Positions 56,904 through 64,000 of a DNA stretch of 64,000 nt are shown piece after piece. The stretch spans positions 1 through 64,000 of the forward strand of contig NZ_JADOEP010000022.1 in NCBI RefSeq assembly GCF_016745275.1. The letters are read 5' to 3'. Numbering within the stretch: the stretch's first letter is position 1; each line of letters starts with the position of its first letter. The position numbers were made by a program, and so were the translations under genes. The stretch comes from Enterococcus sp. BWB1-3 (GTDB lineage: Bacteria > Bacillota > Bacilli > Lactobacillales > Enterococcaceae). The notes beneath the pieces are model-generated. The model was not told the DNA's origin and ran no database searches. It was given only the letters and a program-made list of their open reading frames with translations.

Positions 56904-57998
56904 TTAAAGTGGAGCTTGAGACTGGATAATCTTATCCTTTCTTAAGTTCTCTTTTTTTGTCATTAAATAGACTGATTCTATTAAATCCTCTCGTCCGATA
57001 TCAACCAAATGATCGACAATCTTTTTTGTTAAAGATCGAGATACTTCTGCTTCCTCTACCTCCTGTGCTAAATTCTGTAAATACCCTAGAGCATCATTCT
57101 TAGCCAAAAAATCAAAAGCTTTCAACGTAGATAAACCACCTCCAAACAAAAACCATTGTTCCGTGTCTTTCAACCCTCTAATCTCATATTTTCTTGGTAT
57201 GTTTAATGGAGCAACATTTCCTAAGTAGCGTTTCCAGAATCGAGGAATTCTTGTATGATTATCGTCTAAATAGAAAGTTAGTTCTTGTTTAACAAATCCA
57301 CGTATTAATACTTCTAGTGATTGATTGTCTTGTGAAATCAATTCGACTACCGAATGAGCTACTTCTCGCTTAAATTCCACTTCAAGACGTTTCCAAGAGC
57401 CAATTTCTTGAACTGCTCTTTTTTCCTTTTGGGCTGTTTCTAAATCTTTATCGTATATCCGAAACATAATATCTGACGTTCGCTTCCCAATATAGAGTGT
57501 TTTACTGGTTTTTGTTCCAACTACATTACTCTCAGTTACATGAAATTTTCGTTTTCTAGACTCATATCTTTTTTTCTTACACAGCTTAATCAGTTGCTCG
57601 ACCTTAAAATAAGGCTGTTCATTTCGATCATCAAGCGCAATATCTAAACGTTTGACTTTAAAACGTTGATTAAACTGTAATACAAGCTGTTGAAAAAATA
57701 TGATCCAACTACTTTCTAATGAAATAAGCAGCCTTTCATACAAACTACAAGCATCTCCACTAAAAACCAAATAACATTCTGTTTCATCATTAAGAGGAAA
57801 TTCAAACGTATATATCCTTAAAGAACCATAGGAATAGCAAACATCATACTCCTTGTGCCGAATTTGAGCTTTCTCTACTAAAAAACATTGCTTTTCAATT
57901 TTTAAAAGAGATTCCAACAGTTCTTCAATTGAACAATGATAAAAAATAATTTGTAGCCAATCAATTTTAGCCGTTACATTTTTCTGGCTTATCTTCAA
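56904..57998 (-). CDS. Rep_trans-type replication initiator / relaxase
   Basis: 364 residues. VKRLDIALDDR (about 125-135) and the later RIYDKDLETAQKEKR and WKRLEVEFKRE are hallmarks of the Rep_trans family (RstA, Orf20 of Tn916), which nick DNA to start rolling-circle replication or conjugal transfer. The catalytic Tyr probably lies in the YDKD region or nearby. No N-terminal helix-turn-helix, unlike longer MobT proteins; the separate coiled-coil DNA-binding protein at 58208 may supply it. It is followed by DUF3173 and int on the same strand. Confidence 0.85.
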   Translation of the reverse strand: MKISQKNVTAKIDWLQIIFYHCSIEELLESLLKIEKQCFLVEKAQIRHKEYDVCYSYGSLRIYTFEFPLNDETECYLVFSGDACSLYERLLISLESSWIIFFQQLVLQFNQRFKVKRLDIALDDRNEQPYFKVEQLIKLCKKKRYESRKRKFHVTESNVVGTKTSKTLYIGKRTSDIMFRIYDKDLETAQKEKRAVQEIGSWKRLEVEFKREVAHSVVELISQDNQSLEVLIRGFVKQELTFYLDDNHTRIPRFWKRYLGNVAPLNIPRKYEIRGLKDTEQWFLFGGGLSTLKAFDFLAKNDALGYLQNLAQEVEEAEVSRSLTKKIVDHLVDIGREDLIESVYLMTKKENLRKDKIIQSQAPL

Positions 57999-57999
57999 T

Positions 58000-58207
58000 T
58001 ATACATTCCTTTCATCAACAATTTTGCGCATGGTTAGACGTGCCATAAACCTTGTTAAATAAGATGTTTCATAAGAAGCAAAGCATAATGTTACAGTGCT
58101 ATTAGTAAGCACTGATTTCTCGCTTCGCTCTTCTTGCCATCTTTCCTACTTCCAATCTGCCGATTTTTGTCTTTGTTGACAAAATCGTCAGTTGAAAGGG
58201 AAATCTG
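58000..58207. other. Candidate replication/transfer origin
   Basis: Gene-free spacer just upstream of the Rep_trans gene. It contains a hairpin CAGTGCT-ATTAGTA-AGCACTG (58094-58114) and a second near-perfect hairpin CGATTTTTGTC-tttgtt-GACAAAATCG (58161-58187). Such structures next to a rolling-circle initiator are candidate nick sites; this is inferred from position only. Confidence 0.4.
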
Positions 58208-58699
58208 TCAAGATTTCTTTCTCGAAAAAGGCTTATCTAGCTTCCCATTCTCTAACTCAATGATACGCTCTTTTAACTGGTAGTTTTCACGCCTAACTAA
58301 GATCATCTGCCGATTCATGTCAGTCATTTTGGCGGTTAGATCGTCTACCTGCTCATTCATTTTCTTAATGAATTTTATTAACTTGTCAAGGATCAATTTG
58401 TTCTCTACTTCTTTTTCATTTTTCATAACTTGTTTTTCAAAAGCTTCAACAACAGCTTCCTTTATAGGTCGTCCTCGATTTCTCAAATCAGAAACTTGAC
58501 GAAATTTTTCAACATCTGATTCAGAAAATTCATAGATTTTCGTATAGGTTGTTTTTCCTATTTGAATTGTTTTTTGTTGAAATTTCACATTACATAATTC
58601 CTCCGCAAACTTTCGCCAGCGATGAAATGTAGATACGCTGTTTAAACCATCAATTTTTGAAACCATCTCTTCTGAGTTTATATTTCCACCTCTCTCCAA
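58208..58699 (-). CDS. Helix-turn-helix / coiled-coil DNA-binding protein
   Basis: 163 residues. The N-terminal part (about 15-75: VSTFHRWRKFAEELCNVKF) looks like a helix-turn-helix, followed by a long coiled coil (about 95-155: KLIKFIKKMNEQVDDLTAKMTDMNRQMI). The design resembles plasmid replication/partition accessory proteins. AGAGAGGTGG precedes the start and a strong promoter lies at 58729-58757. First gene of the replication-integration operon; divergent from the XRE gene at 58847. Confidence 0.7.
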   Translation of the reverse strand: MERGGNINSEEMVSKIDGLNSVSTFHRWRKFAEELCNVKFQQKTIQIGKTTYTKIYEFSESDVEKFRQVSDLRNRGRPIKEAVVEAFEKQVMKNEKEVENKLILDKLIKFIKKMNEQVDDLTAKMTDMNRQMILVRRENYQLKERIIELENGKLDKPFSRKKS

Positions 58700-58728
58700 A
58701 CGTCATTTTGCGTCATTACGACAAACTA

Positions 58729-58757
58729 ATAATAACCTTTACGTAAAAATACGTCAA
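58729..58757 (-). promoter_or_regulatory. Promoter of the replication-integration operon
   Basis: On the minus strand TTGACG, 17 bases, TATTAT, starting 30 bases before the gene at 58699. Repeated CGTCA/TACGT words around it (CGTCATTTTGCGTCATTACG, TACGTAAAAATACGT, GCGTCAATTTACG) look like operator repeats, probably for the divergent XRE regulator. Confidence 0.7.
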
Positions 58758-58846
58758 GTACTTTTGCGTCAATTTACGAAAAAAAGCTTTGATTGTGTTA
58801 TAATGGTAAATAAGAAATAAGTGATAGACTATTAGGAGGATAACAG

Positions 58847-59440
58847 ATGAAAGAACCTAACTATAGAGATAAGCAACTAGGAAGAAACATTCGTGATATT
58901 CGTTTAAAGAAGGGGCTAACCTTAGAAGAATTTTCACAAGAATTTGATTCTCCTAAACCTTCAGCAAGTATTATTAGCAGATGGGAACGTGGTGTTTCTG
59001 TCCCTAGTCCCAAACGTCTAAAGAAATTGAGTGAACTTGGAGGGTTAGAAATTAATGATTTATATAAAAGAGGAATAGATTTTTTTGAAAAGCAGTTAGA
59101 AAATTTAGCCTTAACCTACGAAGAAGAACGTCCTAATATTAAACACGACATTTCACAATCCTATAACTTTTTCAATTTAGGGACTAAATATTTATCTTTT
59201 GCTAAAGAGAACTCAAACGAAAAATTAGTTGAGTTTGAGGAATTACTCCATCTAATTAATCAAGTAGCCGATCCTAAAACTCACAGCTATCTAAACTTAT
59301 CAAAGGAAGAATCTTACAAAATTTTAAAAGAAGATATTATACAACAACTAGATAAGTTGCATACTGAAATGAGCCTCCCAGCTCCATTGGCAAAGGTAAA
59401 AAAAGAATATGATTCTATGAAATCTGATGGACTATTCTGA
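58847..59440 (+). CDS. XRE-family regulator with C-terminal extension
   Basis: 197 residues. Helix-turn-helix at about 12-70 (LGRNIRDIRLKKGLTLEEFSQEFDSPKPSASIISRWERGVSVPSPKRL), then a helical C-terminal domain of about 120 residues with no protease (ImmA/LexA) motif visible. TTAGGAGGATAAC precedes ATG. Divergent from the replication operon over operator-like repeats, so it is likely the element's master repressor. Confidence 0.88.
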   Translation: MKEPNYRDKQLGRNIRDIRLKKGLTLEEFSQEFDSPKPSASIISRWERGVSVPSPKRLKKLSELGGLEINDLYKRGIDFFEKQLENLALTYEEERPNIKHDISQSYNFFNLGTKYLSFAKENSNEKLVEFEELLHLINQVADPKTHSYLNLSKEESYKILKEDIIQQLDKLHTEMSLPAPLAKVKKEYDSMKSDGLF

Positions 59441-59531
59441 ATTAAGTAATGTTAGCGTCTAAAATACGGGAAAATCTAATCAAAGAAATTCCAACTTTTT
59501 TTGCTTGAAATATATTAACAGGGGGTAGTAT

Positions 59532-60485
59532 ATGCTCATTTTCAATTCACTTAAAGAAGTATTACATAAGAAGATTTTTAAAATCGTGCTCATTGTCTGC
59601 TTAATATCATTATTTATCTATTTTTTTGAACCAATATATACCACTTTAAAGTTATTTATAGACTATCCATTTTCTATTATTGGTTTACTTTTCTTTATTG
59701 TCCTTATCTCAATAGCAATTTATAGTGACAGAATATCTAATAGAAACATGCGTGAATATTATGAAAAGTATAAAGGTCCAGATAAGCATTATTCAGATAT
59801 TTTACAAAACATTCAATTCCTTGCTATAGATGAAATATATAACAAAACTAATAATGTTTTTGAAATGGACCTTTATTTACTGAATAAAAGTGATGAGGAG
59901 CTTATTTCCATTGATGGAAAAGCTATTTTCTATAAGATTGACCGTGATGTACACTACGAAAAATTAGTAGAGATTTCATTTAATGAAACGGATTTAAATC
60001 CAAAAACAAAAAAGAAATTTCAAACTATCCCTTCTACTTCTAAATGGAACTTTTTCGAGATACAAGTATATAATGCGACCTTTGAAAATAATAAGATAGA
60101 AAATAAGATATTCAAATCTAAAAGATTTTTTAGAAACTCTGCATGGATTTTGTCTTATTTTAGATTACTTGATAAAAAAATAGGACCTTTTTCAACTCCA
60201 TTTAATTTGTACTGGTTTAAAGAAAAAGTAAGGCTATACACAAGACATATACACTCTCATTGTAAACAGGAAATATTTTTTAATTTTGATCTATTTGATC
60301 CTAGTGAAGAAGACTTAAAAGAACTTAAACTCCATATGAGAAGCATAAAAAGAAATAAAATACTCATATTTTTTGCTATCTCAGCAATTACGATAGTTCT
60401 AACTATTTCCATATGTCAATTTTTTTATGTATTAGTCCAATTACTTTACATTCTAGGGAAATGGATTGCTAATTTCTTAATTTAG
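59532..60485 (+). CDS. Membrane protein, candidate defence partner of the TIR protein
   Basis: 317 residues. Two membrane helices near the N terminus (about 16-35 and 43-63), a soluble cytoplasmic domain (about 70-275) rich in Lys/Phe/Asn with no motif I recognise, and a C-terminal hydrophobic helix or pair (about 282-315). AGGGGG lies 7-8 bases before ATG. It is followed 145 bases later by a TIR-domain gene on the same strand and sits at the cargo end of the element. A membrane effector or sensor in a two-gene anti-phage system is plausible but inferred. Confidence 0.65.
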   Translation: MLIFNSLKEVLHKKIFKIVLIVCLISLFIYFFEPIYTTLKLFIDYPFSIIGLLFFIVLISIAIYSDRISNRNMREYYEKYKGPDKHYSDILQNIQFLAIDEIYNKTNNVFEMDLYLLNKSDEELISIDGKAIFYKIDRDVHYEKLVEISFNETDLNPKTKKKFQTIPSTSKWNFFEIQVYNATFENNKIENKIFKSKRFFRNSAWILSYFRLLDKKIGPFSTPFNLYWFKEKVRLYTRHIHSHCKQEIFFNFDLFDPSEEDLKELKLHMRSIKRNKILIFFAISAITIVLTISICQFFYVLVQLLYILGKWIANFLI

Positions 60486-60630
60486 CAGATAACATAATCT
60501 AGCAGGAAAATAGAATAAACATTATGGGATTTAAACATTTAAGGTTTCATCCCATAAAATTTTTGACTATTTCCGGAAAACAGATTTCATGATATGCTTA
60601 AACTAGATTTAATGCCTGTAGTAAGAGAGG

Positions 60631-61410
60631 ATGATTTCATTGATTTTTATTTCTCATAATTATAAAGATAAACCAATTGTGGAACAATTTGCTGTTCGCT
60701 TAAGCGAGACTTATGGTCAAGAAAATGTTTTCTATGATTCATGGTCTATTCAACCTGGAGAAGGAATTATTGATAAAATGAATGCAGGTTTGGAAAGATG
60801 TAAGTTTTTCTTTTTCTTTATATCAAAAAACAGTCTTGAAAGTAAAATGGTTACTATGGAATGGCAAAATGCAATAATGCTTTCTGCTCGATCTGACGTG
60901 AAACTAATTCCTGTTAGACTTGATGGTTCAATTATACCTGTAATTCTAACCCAAACTTTATTTTTGGATTTGTTTACTGACGGATTAGAAGTAACTCTTA
61001 CCCAAGCAAGTAACGTAATTGAGAAGAAAAACACCTATGTAAATGAAAAAACAGAGTTTTCTAATTTAGTAGCTCATACAGCATTAATTGACAATACTTT
61101 AACAATTAATATTAAAGCAAAATATTATATGGAACCAAAGTCTCTTTTTTTAGTTGCTCTGTCAAATGAGCAAGATGAGGCAGAAGTAATAGCACCATTT
61201 CATGGAATAACAACAAATGGTTTCTTAGAAAACTGCCTTCAAAGTCCTACAATAAAATCCAACGGCTGGATAATTGGTATTTCTGACCCAACCATCCCTA
61301 ATTTTCCATTTCAAATCAATATAATTAAAACTTCTAATAAAGAACTTACTCTAATTGGCATCTATCATGCTGTATCCGAAACTGAATGGAAATCAATACC
61401 TTTGGAATAA
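60631..61410 (+). CDS. TIR-domain protein
   Basis: 259 residues. TIR domain (about 1-125): IFISHNYKDKPIVEQFAVRL (box 1 region), NVFYDSWSIQPGEGIIDKMNAGLERCKFFFFFISKNSLES and VTMEWQNAI, where Glu77 is at the position of the catalytic Glu of NAD-cleaving TIR enzymes. The C-terminal half (about 140-259) is beta-rich and unrecognised. ATG at 60631 sits directly against AGAGAGG; a TTG at 60640 has better spacing and may be the true start. It is the last gene before attR. Phage-triggered NAD depletion or signal production is the known role of such proteins in defence islands. Confidence 0.85.
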   Translation: MISLIFISHNYKDKPIVEQFAVRLSETYGQENVFYDSWSIQPGEGIIDKMNAGLERCKFFFFFISKNSLESKMVTMEWQNAIMLSARSDVKLIPVRLDGSIIPVILTQTLFLDLFTDGLEVTLTQASNVIEKKNTYVNEKTEFSNLVAHTALIDNTLTINIKAKYYMEPKSLFLVALSNEQDEAEVIAPFHGITTNGFLENCLQSPTIKSNGWIIGISDPTIPNFPFQINIIKTSNKELTLIGIYHAVSETEWKSIPLE

Positions 61411-61461
61411 AAGCCGAATGGGAAATAGGAGATTTAAAACTGTTTATATTGTTTAATGTAA

Positions 61462-61480
61462 GCAACCATTTTGCAACCAA
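61462..61480 (+). repeat. Right arm-type sites
   Basis: The same 19 bases as 52873-52891 and in the same orientation, 93 bases before the attR core. Confidence 0.75.
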
Positions 61481-61572
61481 CCCGACTATAACCAATTAAA
61501 TCAAAAAAATTGAAAGGACACTAAATCCTTTCATATCGCTTGTTTCTCGCCTAACCAACATCTATCATTACA

Positions 61573-61582
61573 GAGTGGGAAT
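61573..61582 (+). other. attR core / junction with a second element
   Basis: GAGTGGGAAT repeats the end of guaA. The sequence beyond it repeats the layout of the first element's left end, so it may equally be the attL of a second element. Confidence 0.7.
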
Positions 61583-61587
61583 GAGAC

Positions 61588-61637
61588 AAAAAGCCTTGAA
61601 AGTCCTTATTTATAGGGATTCTCAGGGCTTTTTCTTT
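61588..61637 (+). terminator. Hairpin terminator after the att core
   Basis: AAAGCCTTGA pairs with TCTCAGGGCTTT (imperfect), followed by TTCTTTTC. It occupies the same relative place as the guaA terminator at 52821. Confidence 0.65.
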
Positions 61638-61642
61638 TCTTG

Positions 61643-61661
61643 TGATAACACTTTGATAACA
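61643..61661 (+). repeat. Tandem arm-type-like sites of the second element
   Basis: TGATAACA at 61643 and 61654, 11 bases apart, with a different word from the GCAACCA of the first element. This fits a second integrase with its own specificity. Confidence 0.5.
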
Positions 61662-61710
61662 GTTTATATTATTCTTATCGGACTTCATAATACTCAAAAC
61701 TAAATATCAA

Positions 61711-62556
61711 TTACTTAAAAGATGTAAAATCAGAACAAATAGATACTATCTGTTTTTTATTTTTAACAAAAGATTCTGAAATACTATTTGGAACTTCCAC
61801 ATCTAAGAAATCAAAAGAGTTTATTTGTTCAAATTTTACAGGAGATTGAAAAGGAGTTGGATTAATTGTGCTTAAAATGCTATGTCCATTTCCTGATAGC
61901 TGCTGTGAAACATGGGTACCTTGCACAGTAAATAATACAACACTAGAATTATTTTGATTGTCTATAGTAAGTAAATAGATATCTTTTACTTTATTTTGTT
62001 CCATTGAACCATAGGAAAGCTCTGTAGATATTTCAGCATTTGTTAATATCTTTTCGTCACTAACTCCCCTAATCGTTATATCCAGAAGAGAACATGCATT
62101 CAAATTTGATTGAAGATCAAAATCTAGTTTATGGAAATCTGTCCTAGATATTTCTTCATTATCGTGTTTTGTATAAACTAAATACGCATATTGTAATGAT
62201 CCAGAACTAATATTTAAATTTAATGTCGTACCAAACGAATATTTATACTCTTCTCCATACCATCCTTCAAGTTCAATTTCATTCTCAGATATATATTTTG
62301 CATCAAAGTCTACTTTATAAGTAATCTCTTCTTTGTTTATTTTTAACAACTCTTGAATATGATATGTAGCAGGTACTGCAAATACTAAAGTCAAAATAAT
62401 TGTAAGTAGTCGTGAGAAAATTGATTTTAAAAATTTTCTAATATCCATTTTTTTATACCATCTTTGATTGATTATTTTTGTATCCTTTGAAAAACTCAAC
62501 TTAATATTTACAGTTTCCTGCTTTGCTATTTTTTCATTATTTGTTCTCTCATCCAT
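61711..62556 (-). CDS. Membrane-anchored protein of unknown function
   Basis: 281 residues from ATG 62556 (GGGAG upstream). A charged cytoplasmic N terminus (about 1-40), one membrane helix (about 50-72: LLTIILTLVFAVPATYHI) and a large extracellular beta-rich domain (about 80-281). No signal for wall anchoring. Not recognised; it is divergent from the small membrane protein at 62744. Confidence 0.65.
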   Translation of the reverse strand: MDERTNNEKIAKQETVNIKLSFSKDTKIINQRWYKKMDIRKFLKSIFSRLLTIILTLVFAVPATYHIQELLKINKEEITYKVDFDAKYISENEIELEGWYGEEYKYSFGTTLNLNISSGSLQYAYLVYTKHDNEEISRTDFHKLDFDLQSNLNACSLLDITIRGVSDEKILTNAEISTELSYGSMEQNKVKDIYLLTIDNQNNSSVVLFTVQGTHVSQQLSGNGHSILSTINPTPFQSPVKFEQINSFDFLDVEVPNSISESFVKNKKQIVSICSDFTSFK

Positions 62557-62743
62557 TATTTTAACTCCCATTAAAAAATATAAATTAAATACCATTATAC
62601 TATAATGATAAAAGGATTTTCCAGAGGGTACTTATGAATAATTAGCTTGCCGAATTTATACAATTTATTGTTCACTATTCTGGTATAATGTAATCGTGTA
62701 CTTTTAAAACATATTTTATAAACTCAAAAAGGAGGTACTCAAT

Positions 62744-63148
62744 TTGGACAGTACTAGCATATTCACTATATTAATTAGCATTTTGAGTTCATCTATATTT
62801 ACCCTTATTTTATCAACTTTATTTTTTGACCCCTTCAAAGATAGAAAAAAATATATATTTGAAGAAAAACAGAGGGTTTATGAATCAATTATTACTTTCG
62901 CTCAGATTGCACTTTATCCAAAAGAAGCTAAATTTTCTTTAGGTGTAGCAAGATACAATATAGCAGAACTTTCAGAACAAGAACGTATTAAGAACGCAGT
63001 GAACGACTTAAAGATGTCTATTCCAAAATTACAGCTCATTACTAATAATCCCAAAGTTATCAAACAAACGATGATCTTTATTGAACAAAAAGATGAAACA
63101 TCCTTCAGTTTAATGATAGATGTTTTGAGAAAAGATTTATTTAAGTAA
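62744..63148 (+). CDS. Small N-terminally anchored membrane protein
   Basis: 134 residues starting at TTG 62744, with AAGGAGG ten bases before it. One membrane helix (about 7-28) is followed by a basic cytoplasmic helical domain (DRKKYIFEEKQRVYESIITFAQ ...). Small single-helix proteins like this occur in phage-defence and abortive-infection contexts, but no family is recognised. Confidence 0.6.
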   Translation: MDSTSIFTILISILSSSIFTLILSTLFFDPFKDRKKYIFEEKQRVYESIITFAQIALYPKEAKFSLGVARYNIAELSEQERIKNAVNDLKMSIPKLQLITNNPKVIKQTMIFIEQKDETSFSLMIDVLRKDLFK

Positions 63149-63186
63149 CTTTTTTATATTAATAACTACAAACTACCGCACTTCCG

Positions 63187-63255
63187 TTTGGTAGCACTTG
63201 ATTTTTCATAAAGAAATACAGACCATTTCTTTACAAAAAATCAAGTGCTACCAAA
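63187..63255. terminator. Long perfect hairpin between convergent genes
   Basis: 20-base perfect arms (63187-63206 and 63236-63255, TTTGGTAGCACTTGATTTTT and its complement) with an inner stem AAAGAAAT/ATTTCTTT in the loop. Positioned between the stops of the genes at 62744 (+) and 63274 (-), it can terminate both; T or A runs lie inside the arms rather than after them. Confidence 0.6.
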
Positions 63256-63273
63256 TGGTCTACAAAACGATTA

Positions 63274-63867
63274 CTAGTGATTCACTTTTTTCGCTAAATA
63301 ACTTTGGGGAGAATAGTAATCTTTTCTTTTTTCTGGAAGATTAGTCCAACAAGAACTTATACTATGTTCTTTACAAAACTTATAAATTGATTCTCCTAAA
63401 TGCTCTCTAGTTTTCTCAAAATTTCTAGCATTCTTTGGACTACTACTTCTAAATATTTTCCATCCACAAAAATATTTTTTGTCCGCTTCTGGCACATCAC
63501 TTTTTTTATATTGGGCTACTTCATGAGGTTGTACTCTTGCTCCACTATAACTAGATGGTATTTTTTTCGCAAAATATTGCAAAAATTTGTAAGAAGTTAA
63601 TCCTTCCTTACTTGGTCTTAATTTCAAAATATCACATAATTTGTAAAATACGTCATCAGGAAGTGATTCTAATTGAAAGCCAGGTTTCAACTCCAAAATA
63701 AAACTATAGTTTTCGTCAATTACTCCAAACAATAATTCAAACGGGGTACTATCAATAAAGAAAATAACCTCAAAAGTTACTTTGTTATAGACAAATCGGA
63801 ATTTATCAAGTGTTTCTCCATTTTTTCTCATGTCAGATAGTAACGGCTTAATTTCTAATAACTGAAT
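63274..63867 (-). CDS. DUF6037-like protein with likely AUU start
   Basis: About 198 residues if translation starts at ATT 63867, which lies 7 bases after a perfect AGGAGG. The first in-frame ATG (63831) has no ribosome-binding site and would remove the leading QLLEIKPLLSD. Sequence style (LLSDMRKNGETLDKFRFVYNKVTFEVIFFID ... PFELLFGV) suggests the DUF6037 family of small accessory proteins; that assignment is from memory and tentative. No catalytic motif visible. It lies 7 bases after the stop of the partial gene at 63883, so they form an operon. Confidence 0.6.
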   Translation of the reverse strand: MQLLEIKPLLSDMRKNGETLDKFRFVYNKVTFEVIFFIDSTPFELLFGVIDENYSFILELKPGFQLESLPDDVFYKLCDILKLRPSKEGLTSYKFLQYFAKKIPSSYSGARVQPHEVAQYKKSDVPEADKKYFCGWKIFRSSSPKNARNFEKTREHLGESIYKFCKEHSISSCWTNLPEKRKDYYSPQSYLAKKVNH

Positions 63868-63882
63868 AATATTTCCTCCTCT

Positions 63883-64000
63883 CTATCTCTCTTTTATCAA
63901 ACCTACAGGAAAACCTTCATTCAAACTTCCCTTATCATAAGTTAATGATTTCAATTCTTTGTTCAATCGTTCTGCATATTTATGATCGCCAATCAATTTA
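63883..64000 (-). CDS. Partial CDS, C-terminal end only
   Basis: Thirty-eight codons ending YDKGSLNEGFPVGLIKER and a TAG stop at 63883; the start is beyond the window. Immediately upstream of, and co-directional with, the DUF6037-like gene, whose AGGAGG overlaps the spacer. No family identifiable from this piece. Confidence 0.55.
   Translation of the reverse strand, partial: KLIGDHKYAERLNKELKSLTYDKGSLNEGFPVGLIKER

Larger units (their letters stand above)
52803..61582. mobile_element. Integrative element in guaA (8.8 kb)
   Basis: Bounded by GAGTGGGAAT at 52803-52812 (end of guaA) and 61573-61582. It carries tyrosine integrase, DUF3173 protein, Rep_trans initiator/relaxase, regulators and cargo. 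Both ends carry GCAACCATTTTGCAACCAA (52873-52891 and 61462-61480). It is visibly more AT-rich than the flanks. There are no phage structural or packaging genes and no conjugation machinery, so it reads as an integrative mobilisable element rather than an ICE or prophage. Confidence 0.85.
61573..64000. mobile_element. Probable second guaA-type element, left part
   Basis: After the core come a hairpin terminator (61588-61637) and two TGATAACA copies 11 bases apart (61643, 61654), the same order and spacing as hairpin plus GCAACCA pair in the first element. The genes that follow are AT-rich accessory types. The other end and any integrase lie outside the window. Confidence 0.5.

Noticed and set aside
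52803-61582. Prophage or phage-inducible island
   Set aside because: No terminase, capsid, portal or packaging-interference genes; replication gene is Rep_trans type.

Overview
The window is low-GC Gram-positive chromosome, most likely from an Enterococcus species or a close relative. The pointers are a rpsL-rpsG-fusA-tuf operon beside rpiA and gpmA, a WxL/DUF916 surface-protein cluster (a family confined to low-GC Firmicutes and abundant in enterococci), strong AGGAGG ribosome-binding sites and catabolite-repression (cre) sites. Synteny with Enterococcus faecalis is from memory; no search was run and the species is not determined.

Layout. 1-4.9 kb: str operon (tuf, fusA, rpsG, rpsL), reading left. 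5-7.4 kb: rpiA, a serine-recombinase-like protein that has lost its active site, and gpmA. 7.5-12 kb: a frameshifted small gene, then a divergent phospho-beta-glucosidase / PTS EIIC pair with a perfect cre site between them and a GntR/UTRA regulator. 12.3-18.4 kb: iron-type alcohol dehydrogenase and a siderophore ABC importer split into two divergent units, each with a Fur box. 18.4-30.7 kb: a nucleoside uptake and salvage locus reading left (LacI-type regulator, pdp, deoC, cdd, BMP lipoprotein, ABC ATPase, two permeases, deoB, punA, deoD). A 14-bp palindrome sits before pdp and a near copy before the ATPase. 30.7-31.9 kb: decayed secreted-protein gene and an IS4-type transposase remnant.

31.9-42.9 kb, reading left: a surface-protein locus. 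An OmpR-type regulator precedes a 1040-aa WxL adhesin-like protein, a small sortase-anchored protein, a decayed WxL gene, an intact WxL protein, a DUF916/DUF3324 WxL-binding membrane protein, a decayed signal peptidase, an intact signal peptidase I and a YfhO-family membrane protein. Just upstream of the regulator (43.0-45.15 kb) a lone tyrosine recombinase gene lies between two perfect 23-bp inverted repeats, each shaped like a recombinase core site. Inside the right repeat is a near-consensus promoter that now points into a short terminator; if the segment inverted it would point at the regulator. This predicts an unreported invertible-promoter switch for the WxL locus and is the most interesting observation here.

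46.2-52.8 kb: a lipoprotein, an RsmC-like methyltransferase, an SGNH hydrolase, coaA and guaA. Three places (17.1, 43.4 and 48.2 kb) carry the same 54-bp hairpin unit in tandem inside a larger dispersed intergenic repeat.

52.80-61.58 kb: an AT-rich 8.8-kb integrative element in the 3' end of guaA, bounded by 10-bp direct repeats and by tandem integrase arm-type sites at both ends. It encodes a tyrosine integrase, DUF3173 protein, Rep_trans initiator/relaxase, a coiled-coil DNA-binding protein, three XRE regulators (two a recent tandem duplication together with their operators) and likely defence cargo: a soluble Hanks-type kinase, and a membrane protein followed by a TIR-domain protein. Immediately beyond attR the end structure repeats (att core, hairpin terminator, tandem 11-bp-spaced repeats), suggesting a second element in tandem. 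That second element holds two membrane proteins, a DUF6037-like protein and a partial gene, and continues past the window edge.
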